A DNA stretch of 64,000 bases from Gardnerella vaginalis. GTDB lineage: Bacteria > Actinomycetota > Actinomycetes > Actinomycetales > Bifidobacteriaceae. The DNA lies in assembly GCA_946997215.1 (NCBI GenBank), contig CAMPUL010000005.1, positions 11,199 to 75,198 on the forward strand, read 5' to 3'. The notes beneath the pieces are model-generated. The model had not been told where the DNA came from and ran no database searches. It saw only the letters and a program-made list of their open reading frames with translations. Within the stretch, counting starts at the first letter, position 1; each line of letters begins with the position of its first letter. Shown here in pieces: positions 27,962-38,102 of the stretch. The position numbers and the translations under genes were made by a program.

Positions 27962-29821
27962 CTACCTACGTTTGCGCAAATCACTGTGCGAGTCATGTGA
28001 ACTGTGCGAGCGTCCTTTGCCTCGAATTTGGCCTCTACCTCGGCCTCTACCCCTGCCTTTGCGCTTTGGCTGCTCTGGTTCTGGCATACTCCAACCCTCT
28101 TGCAAATCCGCAAAATCCCCAACAATATCTTGCAAAATCGGCGAATCTGGCTTAACGTCTTGCGCTTTAGAGTTAATGCCAGCACGCCTCAACATAGTGT
28201 GCGCCATTCGCTTTTGATTCGGCAACACAAGAGTTACAACATTGCCCGACTCGCCTGCGCGCGCAGTACGCCCCGACCTATGCAAGAACGACTTTGGATC
28301 CTCTGGTGGCTCCGTTTGCACAACAAGCGCCACATCGCTAATATCAATGCCTCGCGCAGCAACATCAGTAGCTACTAGCACGCGCACATCTCCGCTAGCA
28401 AAAACGCTCATATGCCTATCGCGTTGATTTTGCGACAAGTTTCCTTGCAAATCAACTGCAGGAATCCCCTGTTGCACAAACTTCTTTGCCATATTCTTGG
28501 CTTGATACTTTGTGCGCGTAAAGAATATTGAGCGCTTTTTGCCCGAAGCCAGCTTTCTCAAAACTTCGTACTTATCTGCCGCAGAAACGCCAAAAACGTA
28601 ATGTGTCATTGTGTCTACTTGCGAATCCGCGTCGTCCACAGCGTGAACAAGAGCATTCGGCAAGAAGCGATTTACTATAGTCGCAACTTGCTTATCTAAA
28701 GTAGCAGAAAACAGCATGCGCTGACCATTTGGATCAGTCTGCTCAAGCAAGCGCGTAACGGCTGGCAAAAATCCCATATCTGCCATTTCGTCGGCCTCAT
28801 CTAAAACGCTTACCATCACTTTTTCGAGCGTTAACGCGCCTTGACGCAGCAAATCCTCTAATCGCCCTGGGCAAGCCACTACGATTTGCGCTCCCTGCTT
28901 AAGAAGCGCCATTTGCTGCTTGTAACGTACACCGCCATAAACCGTTACAGTTTTCATGCCGTAAGCAGACGCTAGAGGCGCGATTACGTCGTCGATTTGA
29001 TGCACCAGCTCGCGAGTCGGCGCCAAAATAATTGCATGAGGCGCTGGAATATCGCCTTCTTCGCGATTCTTGTTTTTTCTAGAAGCGCGACCCGAGTTGA
29101 TTAAATCAACAAAGTTTTCAGCCAATCGCGCAACAAGCGGAATTGAAAACGCTAGCGTCTTGCCACTTCCCGTTCGGCCACGTCCTAGAATATTCGCACC
29201 TTGCAAAGAGTCAGGCAAAGTCGCTTGCTGTATTGGAAAAGCCGTGTTTTTGCCGTCTGCGCGCAAAACTTCCACCAAAGGCTGCGGAACGCCTAGCTGC
29301 GCAAAGGTCACGTCATCGCTGTAATTTTCGCGTGATTCCACAGCTGTATTTGGAATCATTACGGAGTTTTTTGTGATTTCTTGATTTTGCTTATTTTGAT
29401 TTTGCTTATTTGAATCATGATTTTTTAGATGACGATTCTTAAAGTCACGATTCTTAAAATCGCGCTTGCCAAAGCTCTGCGAATTAAAGTCCTGCTCTCC
29501 AAAGTCCTTCTCAGCTTCTTGAATTGCCATCTCTTCGTATTGCAAAGCTTTTTCTCTGGCGCGACTTCTAGCTTTATCTGGCTTACGATTGCGGTTCTTA
29601 CGCGCGTTAAATTCGTTATTCTTGCGATTTCTTCTATATTCAAACGGATTTTCTTTGGACTTATGGCCTTTTTTAGAAAAATTCTTATTAGCGCTTTGAC
29701 TCACAGCGGATTTTTTACTATTCGATTTTCTAGCAGCAGTTTTCTTAGAGCCTTGCGTTTTAGCAAACGCATCATAATGAGTATGTGGCACAATAGCCTT
29801 TCGTATTTTATGATTGAACAA
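27962..29821 (-). CDS. DEAD-box ATP-dependent RNA helicase
   Basis: 619 residues. The Q motif is FPIQQATLPDSL, motif I GRTGSGKT, Ia PTRELVHQ, II DEADEMADMGF, III SAT, V TDVAARGIDI and VI HRSGRTARAG. The N-terminal ~150 residues are basic and repetitive (KRDFKNRDFKNRHLKNH), and the C-terminus ends in RGRGRGRGQIRGKGRSHSS; both should bind RNA. The likely role is RNA unfolding in ribosome assembly or decay. No accessory domain of DbpA or CsdA type is seen, so the exact subtype is open. Confidence 0.93.
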   Translation of the reverse strand: MFNHKIRKAIVPHTHYDAFAKTQGSKKTAARKSNSKKSAVSQSANKNFSKKGHKSKENPFEYRRNRKNNEFNARKNRNRKPDKARSRAREKALQYEEMAIQEAEKDFGEQDFNSQSFGKRDFKNRDFKNRHLKNHDSNKQNQNKQNQEITKNSVMIPNTAVESRENYSDDVTFAQLGVPQPLVEVLRADGKNTAFPIQQATLPDSLQGANILGRGRTGSGKTLAFSIPLVARLAENFVDLINSGRASRKNKNREEGDIPAPHAIILAPTRELVHQIDDVIAPLASAYGMKTVTVYGGVRYKQQMALLKQGAQIVVACPGRLEDLLRQGALTLEKVMVSVLDEADEMADMGFLPAVTRLLEQTDPNGQRMLFSATLDKQVATIVNRFLPNALVHAVDDADSQVDTMTHYVFGVSAADKYEVLRKLASGKKRSIFFTRTKYQAKNMAKKFVQQGIPAVDLQGNLSQNQRDRHMSVFASGDVRVLVATDVAARGIDISDVALVVQTEPPEDPKSFLHRSGRTARAGESGNVVTLVLPNQKRMAHTMLRRAGINSKAQDVKPDSPILQDIVGDFADLQEGWSMPEPEQPKRKGRGRGRGRGQIRGKGRSHSSHDSHSDLRKRR

Positions 29822-29887
29822 TTCGATTGACGAATCTATAAAAAGTCATGAACTAACCGAGATTAGCACACACCCCACACAAAAACA

Positions 29888-29975
29888 CACAAAAACTCGG
29901 TGTTTAAGATATACGCAATTATTCCAGTACCTAAGAGGACTAGGTGATGTAGTCGTTCGCGCGCTACAGCGCACT
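29888..29975 (+). repeat. Direct repeat left of the surface-protein locus
   Basis: CTCGGTGTTTAAGATATACG and the following ~65 nt correspond to 36476-36560 on the other side of the surface-protein gene. Shared words are ACGCAATT, TAAGAGG-CT-GGTGAT and CGTTCGC. It is part of the 29822-30333 gap, which also holds two copies of TTTTGCCC-CGTTTGTT at 29981-30018 and array copy B. Confidence 0.65.
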
Positions 29976-30120
29976 CACATTTTGCCCACGTTTGTTTATT
30001 TTTTGCCCGCGTTTGTTCCCATTTTTAGTGTTTTGGGAAACAAAAGCAAGAACACTTTCCCGACTTTGTATCTCAAACCAGCGTGTAGGACTAAAAATGC
30101 GGAGTCTTGTAGTGCGCGCC

Positions 30121-30208
30121 AACCTGCCTGAGCGCTTAAAGCGTAGCGCGAGAGGCGCTTTGACTGAGCTTGAAATTGCATAACGCATTTCAAGCTCAGT
30201 CAAAGCGC
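30121..30208 (-). repeat. Hairpin-array element, copy B
   Basis: Read on the minus strand, the H5 and H6 parts of copy A recur almost unchanged. H5 here is a perfect 22-bp stem (30155-30176 with 30187-30208) with the same 10-nt loop GCGTTATGCA. TACGCTTTAAGCG and GGCAGGTTGG follow. In copy A the same stem has a three-base mismatch. Confidence 0.8.
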
Positions 30209-30221
30209 AAACTCACTACAA

Positions 30222-30254
30222 AAGCCTCGCTCGGCAAAAGACCAAACGAGGCTT
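30222..30254 (-). terminator. Terminator of the surface-protein gene
   Basis: An 8-bp stem AAGCCTCG/CGAGGCTT (30222-30229, 30247-30254), followed on the minus strand by TTG. It is 80 bp past the stop codon. Confidence 0.6.
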
Positions 30255-30333
30255 ATGAGTAGCTATAAGCACTAGTAAAGCTAATCAGTCAGCAGTAAAG
30301 CACCAGCCAAGCTAATTAGCTTACAGCCAAGCA

Positions 30334-33300
30334 TTAATCGCGATTAGCGTGCTTTGCGCGCATGCGACGAGTTACAAATGCTCCGCCGATTGCAGCAATC
30401 ATAGTTGCCATCAATCCAGTAGTCGCAACGTTTGCACCAGTCGCAATGCCTGCATTCCCGCGAGAACGCATGCCCTTTATAACGCGGCTGCGAACAGCTG
30501 CACGCACTTTTGCGGCATTGGCTTGAGCGTCAGCAAGAGCCTTGCGTGCATCCGCAAGCTTAGCAGCAGCAGCGTCAACTTGCTCTTGAGTTGCATGCGG
30601 ATCGGCAGCAACGCGCTTAGCTTGCGCCAAAGCTTCGTCTAGCGTGGCAGCAGCCTGCTTAACAGCAGCATCCGCCTGCTTTACAGATGGATTATTCTCA
30701 ACAGCAGAATTCACAGCAGCAGAATTTGCGCCATTAGCATTATTAGCGTTAGCAGCATTGGCGTTTGCGTTGGAAGCATTGTTATTAGCAGTGTTGTTGT
30801 TACCTGCATTACCAACGTTTGCGCCAGAGTTTGCAGCATTACCAGCGTTGTTAGTACCAGCATTACCGTTGCCAGCATTGCCAGGCTGCAAATCAGACTC
30901 AGCACTATCAATCTGAATGTTCAACTCGCCCTTATCCACAGTAGTAGGCGCGTTATCATTCACACCATAACCTGCTTCAGAACCAGAACCAGTATTGCCA
31001 GTTCCAGCACCAGGAGTTGGAAGTGGGTTTGGAGTTGGCTTCAAATCATGCTCAGCCTTCTTCAAATCCTCAACAGCCTGATTTACCTGATCCTGAGTTG
31101 CATTCGGATTATTGTTCACTTCGTTAGCGTGATCCAAAGCGTGATCATAAGCCTGCTTCTTATCCGAAGGAGCATTCGTATAATCATCAGACTTCTTCAC
31201 ATCACCACTATTCGCAATCTCATGCTGCAAACTACTCTTATCAACAGAAGGAGTTGGAGTTGATTCTGGCTTCTTACCATCCAACGCAGTCTTAGCAGTA
31301 GTAATAGCCTGAACAGCGTTAGCAACATCATCAGCCGTAGCATCAGTCTTAGCTAACACGTTTTGACCATCACTAATAGCCTTATCATAAGCACCCTGCT
31401 TATCAGCATCAGCATACTTATACGCGTCAGAATCCTTCACCTGCACAGCAGCATCAACAAGATCCTTCAAACCACTCTTATCAACAGAAGGAGTCGGGGT
31501 TGGTTCTGTCTTCTTACCATCAAGAGCCTTGCGAGCATTCACTAAGTTAGCAAGAGCAGCACCGATTGCATTCTGCTGAACTGCAGCCGTAGCACCAAGT
31601 TGAGTTACTTTATTTGCATCCTTAGCATTGTCAAGAGCAGCCTTTGCATCTTCAAGAGCTTTATCGAATGCATCCTTCACATTCTTCGTTGCATTCTTGT
31701 ATACAGGCTTTTCCTTCAAAGCAACATCATCAGTGTACTCTTTTTGCAAGTCGTCAGTGTACAAACCAACACCCTTAACAGAGCTATCAAGACCTTGCAT
31801 AGCTTTAAGCAAATCATTGTACAAAGCGTTAGCACCGTCAGCGTTAATATTGTCGCTGTCTGCGCCATCAACCTTATCTAGTTGAGTGTTTGCAGCCTTC
31901 AAAGCAGCATCGAAAGCAGATTTCTTATCTTCAGTGGCAGAAGAATACTTTTGATCTTTATTATCCTTCTTAAGCTTGTCTGCACTCGTAGCAAGATCAG
32001 CCAAACGCTTCATCACACCGTTCAAGTTCAACGCTTGCTCAAGAGCATCATCGATGTCATCCTTGCCAGTAGACTTTCCAGCTTCATCAACATGATCAGA
32101 GGCATCAGTGCTATCAAGAAGATTCTCATAATACTGCTTTTGAGCCTTGTTCAAATATGTAAGCGCAGCAATCTGCTTCTTAGCATCCTCAATCTTTTGA
32201 GCTTTCAAGTAACGATTAGCAATACCGGTTGGATCACCAAGCATAGTTGCAGCATTGATTTCATTCGTAGCTTTTTCCTTGTCAGCAGCAGAAAGATTAC
32301 TTGCATTAATACGTGCAATCTGAGCTTTCTTCTCTTTGGCAAGTTCAGAATTTTGATCGTTGGTGATACTAGAAGTATCGCGCTTAGGCGTATTATTCTT
32401 GATATCTTCCTTAGCAGCATTAAGCGAAGTATCTACGCCATCAACATCCTTCTTGATTTCAGAAGGCTTAGTTGCTTTGTTAACAGCAGTCTTAGCATCA
32501 TCGATTGCTTTAGTGGCAGCTTCATATGAAGTTTTAACGCTCGCTTGCTGTTCAGAAGTCAACGCCTTGTATGCTGCATCAAGCTCTGCTTTCTTAGTTT
32601 CAAGCTTCGCAATACCAGCATTCTTGGCATTCTGCTCGTTACTTGTATTCTGTAGCTTTGCTTTTGCAAGAGCATTATTGATGCTTTCTGCAGTAGCATT
32701 ACTATCCTTTAGAGCATTTTCCAAATCGGTAAGCGTTTGATCCTTGCCAGGAGTTCCACCGAGCAACTCATGCAAGGCTGCATCATCAGCGTGAGAAGTC
32801 TCAGCCTTCTTATCATCACCTGCATTACCATGGTCAAGGAAGTAAAGCTGTGCTCCTTCAACTTCCTTCTTAGCGGTATTAAGTTCACTGAGTTTCTTGG
32901 CTTCATCAACAACGCTATTCACGCCGTCTTTGCCATCAACGCTAGTTGCTTTATCAACCTTACCCTTAAGAGTATTCTTTTCATCATCACTCAAATTAAG
33001 GAGCTTGCTGATAATATCTTTAGCAGCTTCTTTAGCAGCATCGAGTTTCTGCTGGTTCTCAGCGTCAGTACCACTCTGATTGCCGCTTATCTCGTTACTA
33101 ACTGTTGGATTTGTAGATTTTGCGTTTTCAGCAGCTTTCTCTGCAGCTTCATTCAAAATCTTTTGAATGTCTTCAGCAGTAGTTGCTACATCAATACGAT
33201 TATCAAAACCTTCCTTATCTTTCTTAGTCAGATTTGGATTATGATCGATAGTTTCCTTAGCTTGCTTTCTCATCTCCTTAAGCTCATCGTCGCTAAGCTT

Positions 33301-36300
33301 TGGAGTTGCTTCCTTCTTCTTGTAGCTAATAGCAACAGTGAAAAGCTGCTTACCATTCTGATCCTTAAAGACAATTGACTTATAGTCTTTTTTACCATCG
33401 GTTTCACTGGAAGTAACTGATTTGATATTATCGTCAGCAATCTCCATGTCAATAGTGCCAGACTTTGGCTTAAGATCAGAAGCAGATGGAAGGTACGGAA
33501 TAGTCATGCTTTCCGTTTTTATTTGGAAGTTATTCTGCCCATCATAGTTAGCGTCAAAGAATGCTTTAACAGCCTTCTTGAAATCATCTTCAGTGAGCTT
33601 GGTTGGATCATCAACTACAACATCACCAATAGAATTGTACGTACGATCAGCATGCTTTGCTTCACTCAGCTTCTTAATAAGATCACGAAGCTTTCCAGCA
33701 TCAGTCATCTCATCAATAGCTTTATCAGTTATTTTATCTTTATCCAAACCAGCTCTTGTAAAGTCAGATTTAGTAAGATTTTTCTTTTCATTCAGAAGAT
33801 TCTTAGCAAGCTCTTTCAATTTTTCAACGGTGTTGTCCGTAGGAGTCTGCTGAGTACCCTTTTTAACATACAAATCGCTGGCTTGGATGGTAAACAACGG
33901 CATTTCCGACTCAGCATTCCAATCGCCACCATTGTCATCATCAGACCAAGGGTGACCATGAACTGTAATAGCAAAACCGCTAGTAGGATCTATACTAAAT
34001 GAAGTCATAGGTCCACCATTATTACCATGTGCACCGTAAGGACCCATATTCTTGGTACCAGCTTTTGGAGTCCAGGTTGTTTTAACAGCAACACTGTCTG
34101 AAACAGAAGCTAAATCATCTTCAGATACATTATCGTAATTGTCTTTTACAAACTGCTTTAATGCTTTAATAGCATCTTGAGCAGTTGGCTTATCTTTATC
34201 AGTTTCAATTTTTCTAACGTTATATGTAAACTTATCCTTTTCATTCCCTGGGACAGTATCAGTCTTGCTCGTAGGCGTCTGCGGCGTAGGATTCTGTGTA
34301 CCAGTTCCAGTTGACTGCTTCTTATAGAAGATGCCGATTGGATACTTTCTATCTTCATATCCTTTAGCCTTGAAAGTCACAGTACCATCCGCAATACTAA
34401 TCTTTGCAGAAGTAAGAGTTACAGTCTTATTACTATCGCTTGCGTCCTTAGCTGTTAAAGCTTGCAATGAAGCTTCAAGGTTGGTAAGTTGCTTCTGATC
34501 AATTGTTGCAGTCTTATCAAATGGATCGAAAGTTACTTCCGCAGGTGTTGCTGGTAAATCAACCGTAAACTCTTTGGTAGTTTGCTTTTGCTCAGTCTTT
34601 TGAGATTGCGTCTGCTTCTTCTTCAAGAACTGCCAAGCAGGAATGGTAGTTTGTGAGCCATCTGCCCAAGTAATTACAGCATTGTTTTTGTTATCAAACG
34701 TTACAGGAGACGTATTCTTGTTATGCTTTTTAGCATCTTGATAAACAGGGAAACTATTATTTGCTTCATCAAATTCCGACGCAATAGCAGTCTTTTGATC
34801 TTTAGTTAATGCCTGAGATGGGTCATCTACTTCCGTAGGAACTGGAACGCGATACGGCGCCCAATCGGCGATAGTTGCGCCTTGATACACCAAATCAGAC
34901 GCAGGAATTTCAAGCGTTGAACCATCTTCGTAAGTCACAACAAGGTTCTTGCCGTCTGCATCAAAAGCAATAGCATTATCCTTAGCAAGATGCTTGCTAA
35001 ATTCGCTATCATCAGGGTTAGCCTTCTTAAACGCAGCAATAACAGTCTTCTTGTCCTCATCGGTCAACTTAGACGGCTTCACTACAGGCGTACGAGCTGG
35101 AAGCGTTGGCTTGTACTTGTCTTTATCGGTTTCGTTCTTTAATACCAACAAGCTAGCTGGCATAACGCGCTTAGTGCCGTCTGTAAAAGTAATAGTCGCA
35201 TTACCTTTAGTATCAACGCTAACGCCGTTTTCTGCTACCAGCTGATCAAATAAGTTTGGATTTTTTGTATCCGCACTCTTATTAGCACCATTAATAGCAG
35301 TTTTTACTGCTTCCTGTTCATCACTATCAAGCTTTTCAAGATTCTTTACAGGCGTCGGCTTAGGATATTTCAATTCCAAATGATCAGCAATCTTTGGCGC
35401 ACGCATCGTGGTACCTGCAACGTAACGCCAATTGCCAACACCACGGTAAATACCTGCAACAAACAACAGCGGCTTCTTATCGCGCTGCTTCCAAGCATCA
35501 TCCGTCATTTCTGCCACATACGACATTTCGTAGTAGCGTTGACCAGCAGACTCCCAGTCAGCAAAAATACCCTGGAGACCGTTAGCATTACCGTCCTTAT
35601 AAATATCCCACTGACCTTTGGTATTACCAGAATTATCGTAATCTTTCTCATTCTTAGTAATACCGACCATACGCTGCCAACCCTTGCCATCGATGGTCTC
35701 GTCACCAGAGTAATAATCGCGCGAAACACTGTTCTTCCACTGATCTATGTTGTTATACGTACGGTCACTTGCTACAACATAGCCTTTTCTTAAAGCTTTA
35801 CTAAGCTTTTTAGCGCCAGGAGTATCTGGACTAGAAGCCTCCTGAGTTCCTCGCTCATTCCTTACTAAACGAATTTGAGAAATCGTATCTGTTTTCAAAC
35901 CTTTTGGTACACCAAACCACCAAGTTGGTCTTAAAGCCCACTTATCTGGTTCTTTATTTGAATCCTCAGGATTATTAGAAGTATATTCAACGCGCACAAA
36001 CTTACCAAGCGTATCAACACCATCGTTTTCACCTTTAAGCGCGTCAGCCTTAGTTTTATAATATGTTACTTTAATCAGCAAACGATCTTTACTGTAATCA
36101 GCGTCAGCTTTGTAGCCGTAATAAACGCGAGCACCGTCACCACTTACATAACCATCAGCATAGGCAGGAGAAACGAATACCCCCCCCCCCAAGCAACATT
36201 GATCCAGCAAGCATAGCAGCGCACACGCTCTTTGAAAGAACTGGACGAGAATCAACCCCAACACCAGTGTTAACACTAGAATAAACGCCAGAATAGTGCT

Positions 36301-36325
36301 TAACTACACGAATCTTCTTAGACAT
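30334..36325 (-). CDS. Large phase-variable cell-surface protein, OFF frame in this copy
   Basis: ATG at 36325 opens 45 codons of a signal peptide (MSKKIRVVKHYSGVYS...AAMLAGSMLL) ending at an 11-G tract (36180-36190). With 11 G the frame stops after 56 residues (...GGGGIRFSCLC). With 10 G it continues as GGGVFVSPAYA-DG, a signal-peptidase site at residue 56, and gives 1996 residues. Regions in that product: a unique N-terminal part; three xxDGxxxxxPA repeats (about 345-560); GA-module-like helices (1010-1150); two FIVAR-like units (about 1615-1760); an Asn/Ala/Gly linker (1790-1880); and a membrane anchor with RRMRAKHANRD tail. No canonical LPxTG is seen. The role is probably adhesion or host binding. 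The next in-frame ATG lies upstream in the wrong frame (36276). Confidence 0.9.
36180..36190 (-). repeat. Poly-G tract (11 G) in signal peptide, phase-variation switch
   Basis: Eleven consecutive C on the plus strand, that is G on the coding strand, interrupt the h-region/cleavage-site boundary of the surface-protein signal peptide. Ten G restores the frame; eleven and twelve both lead to early stops (TGA and TAA). It is the longest G/C homopolymer noticed in the window. Confidence 0.92.
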
Positions 36326-36472
36326 ACTCTTACTCCATTATCTTATTCTTTGGATTAATGTGCCAATCCGACCACAAAATCCACACAATAACGCAAGGTA
36401 TATTTTACTAATTGTTTTATACAATTTAAGATTGATTCGTATGATGACTTTTATGTAATTAGCACGCGCAAC

Positions 36473-36792
36473 CCACAAAAATCTCGGTGATGAAAGCTAC
36501 GCAATTGTTAAAGTACGTAAGAGGGCTGGGTGATTCTACGTTCGCTTGTTACGCTCTAAGCGCGAAGGCAGGTCGGAGAACAAGTGAGGTAGAGATTCGA
36601 GATTTTTCGCAGCGGATGAAACGAACCTCAGCATGAAATGGTGATTCGCTGAAGCAGCAAGAAAAATCGAGAATCTCGGTGATGAAAGATACACAAAAGT
36701 TCTAGATATTCAGAAGGTTTGATGTATTTCTCTACGAGCAATAAAAGAGGAGCGTAGCGACGGGACTTGCGAGGAGAGAAATACTCAAACCT
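36473..36792. repeat. Repeat mosaic upstream of the surface-protein gene (direct repeat, array copy C)
   Basis: The 36326-36836 gap has no other gene. 36476-36560 repeats the sequence at 29888-29975. AATCTCGGTGATGAAAG occurs twice (36480, 36672). 36541-36590 carries the array motif TACGCTCTAAGCG and GGCAGGTCGG. An inverted repeat pairs 36594-36608 with 36661-36675, and a longer one pairs 36715-36740 with 36767-36792 (about 24 paired positions). The motif recurs once more at 36821, running into the 3' end of the FemX gene. Confidence 0.7.
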
Positions 36793-36836
36793 CGCGCAAT
36801 ACCAAGTAAGAAAACCGCGCGCTACGCTCTAAGCAC

Positions 36837-37877
36837 TCAGGCAGATTCAGACGCAGACTTCGTTTCTGGCAAATCATCCCATCTGCCAACAAACTTCTTG
36901 TAGGCATCCTGGTCAATAACAACGTCTAACTCGCCAATCCAAGTGAAAGGATCATTCGCTCTGCAGAATCCATTCTTAAAGAAGTAAAGGCCTTCGTCCA
37001 TGCTAAGCGAATAAGTTCCGCCCATGTTGAACCACTTTAAGCCAAGCTCCTTAGTGCGCAGAATCAAATTCCAAATGCACGTATAGCCTGGAGCAACCTT
37101 TCCGTGCATAGTCTGAGTTGCGCCGTAAATGTACCACAAAGTGTCTTTGTACGGGAACGAAAGCATGCTTGCAACTGGCTCGCCTTCGTACTCGCAAGTG
37201 CAAATCTCAATCTGTGGGAAGGCAGCAAGCAAGCGCTCAAAGTATTCAAATGGCCTATATTTAATGCCGTGCCTGTTGGCCATAATTTTTGTAAGCTCGT
37301 AGAAGGTTTTCAAGTCTTCTTCCGACCTACTCCAGCGAGTTGCAACACCAGCCTTAATGCCAGCACGAATATGCCTTCTTGTAAGCGTGCTAAAACCAGC
37401 CATAAGCTCTTCTTCGGTTTTGCCTTCAACCTTAAGCATAATCTCGTGAAGCGGGTTGGAGTAAGACTTAGGGTGGAATCCCTGGCCTCTAAACGTGTAG
37501 CCAGCTGCCCTATACTTTTCTATAAGAGCCTCGTCGGTTTGAACGCAAGGGTCCATTCTAAGCAAAAATGCGTTGTACTTTTCAAAAAGTGGCTTTGCTT
37601 CGTTGATTAGCTTTTTAGTGGTTTCAACGTCGTAAAAGTCGCAAACTGGGCCTCTAGGAGCGTAAAACAGCGTTTTATCGTCTACAGCCTTAATGCCAAG
37701 AATAGACACTGCAGCAGTAATCTTGCCGTTTTCTTCCAGATAAACGTATTCGCTAGACCAGTTGTTTTTAACCTTTGCCCATGCCATGTCTTGCATTGCA
37801 TTGGTGTACGGGGAATTTTTTACAAAGTCCTCGTATTCCTTAACTTTAGCAGAATCATTTTTATCTAGTATTGGCAT
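36837..37877 (-). CDS. FemX/FemAB-type lipid II aminoacyltransferase (interpeptide bridge)
   Basis: 346 residues, GNAT-like Fem ligase. Typical segments are LRMDPCVQTDEA, GFHPKSYSNPLHEIMLKVEG, AGFSTLTRRHIRAGIKAGV and NMGGTYSLSMDEGLYFFKNGF. It uses aminoacyl-tRNA to add bridge amino acids to the peptidoglycan stem lysine. AAGGAG lies 5 nt before ATG 37877; a GTG two codons upstream overlaps that site and is unlikely. The last codons run into a piece of the hairpin-array repeat, so the C-terminal residues (ETKSASESA) may be repeat-derived. Which amino acid is added cannot be told. Confidence 0.9.
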   Translation of the reverse strand: MPILDKNDSAKVKEYEDFVKNSPYTNAMQDMAWAKVKNNWSSEYVYLEENGKITAAVSILGIKAVDDKTLFYAPRGPVCDFYDVETTKKLINEAKPLFEKYNAFLLRMDPCVQTDEALIEKYRAAGYTFRGQGFHPKSYSNPLHEIMLKVEGKTEEELMAGFSTLTRRHIRAGIKAGVATRWSRSEEDLKTFYELTKIMANRHGIKYRPFEYFERLLAAFPQIEICTCEYEGEPVASMLSFPYKDTLWYIYGATQTMHGKVAPGYTCIWNLILRTKELGLKWFNMGGTYSLSMDEGLYFFKNGFCRANDPFTWIGELDVVIDQDAYKKFVGRWDDLPETKSASESA

Positions 37878-37950
37878 TTGCACTCCTTTTTTAGCTCAAT
37901 ACACGATTTTAGCGCGACGACCGTTTAAGATATTGCCTTTAGCGTTTTAC

Positions 37951-38077
37951 AAGACGATTTATGCGATTTACACGATTTATACGACTTGCGATTTATACGA
38001 TTTATACGATTTGCGATTTACGATTTGCGAGTAGAAGCTTGCGACTAGCGACTAGCGACTAGCGACTTGCGACTAGC
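37951..38077. repeat. Degenerate short tandem repeats between ettA and femX
   Basis: Runs of CGATTTA(T)A and GCGATTTA-like units (37951-38030) are followed by GCGACTA units (38041-38077: GCGACTAGCGACTAGCGACT). Both are 7-9 bp periods sharing the word GCGA-TT/CT. There are no spacers, so this is not a CRISPR array. Confidence 0.8.
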
Positions 38078-38102
38078 CTCCAGCCGCAACAACCCACAAC
38101 TT

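Noticed and set aside
31882..33378. Several plus-strand frames of 120-215 codons rich in Ile/Leu/Ser
   Set aside because: They mirror the repetitive Lys/Asp/Ala coding of the surface protein. The hydrophobic look is produced by reading those codons backwards.
36040..36276. Start of the surface protein at ATG 36276
   Set aside because: That N-terminus lacks a signal peptide with a proper n-region and ribosome site. The proper start, in another frame, is ATG 36325 before the G tract.
37951..38077. Possible CRISPR array
   Set aside because: Units are 7-9 bp and contiguous, with no regular spacers and no cas genes in the window.
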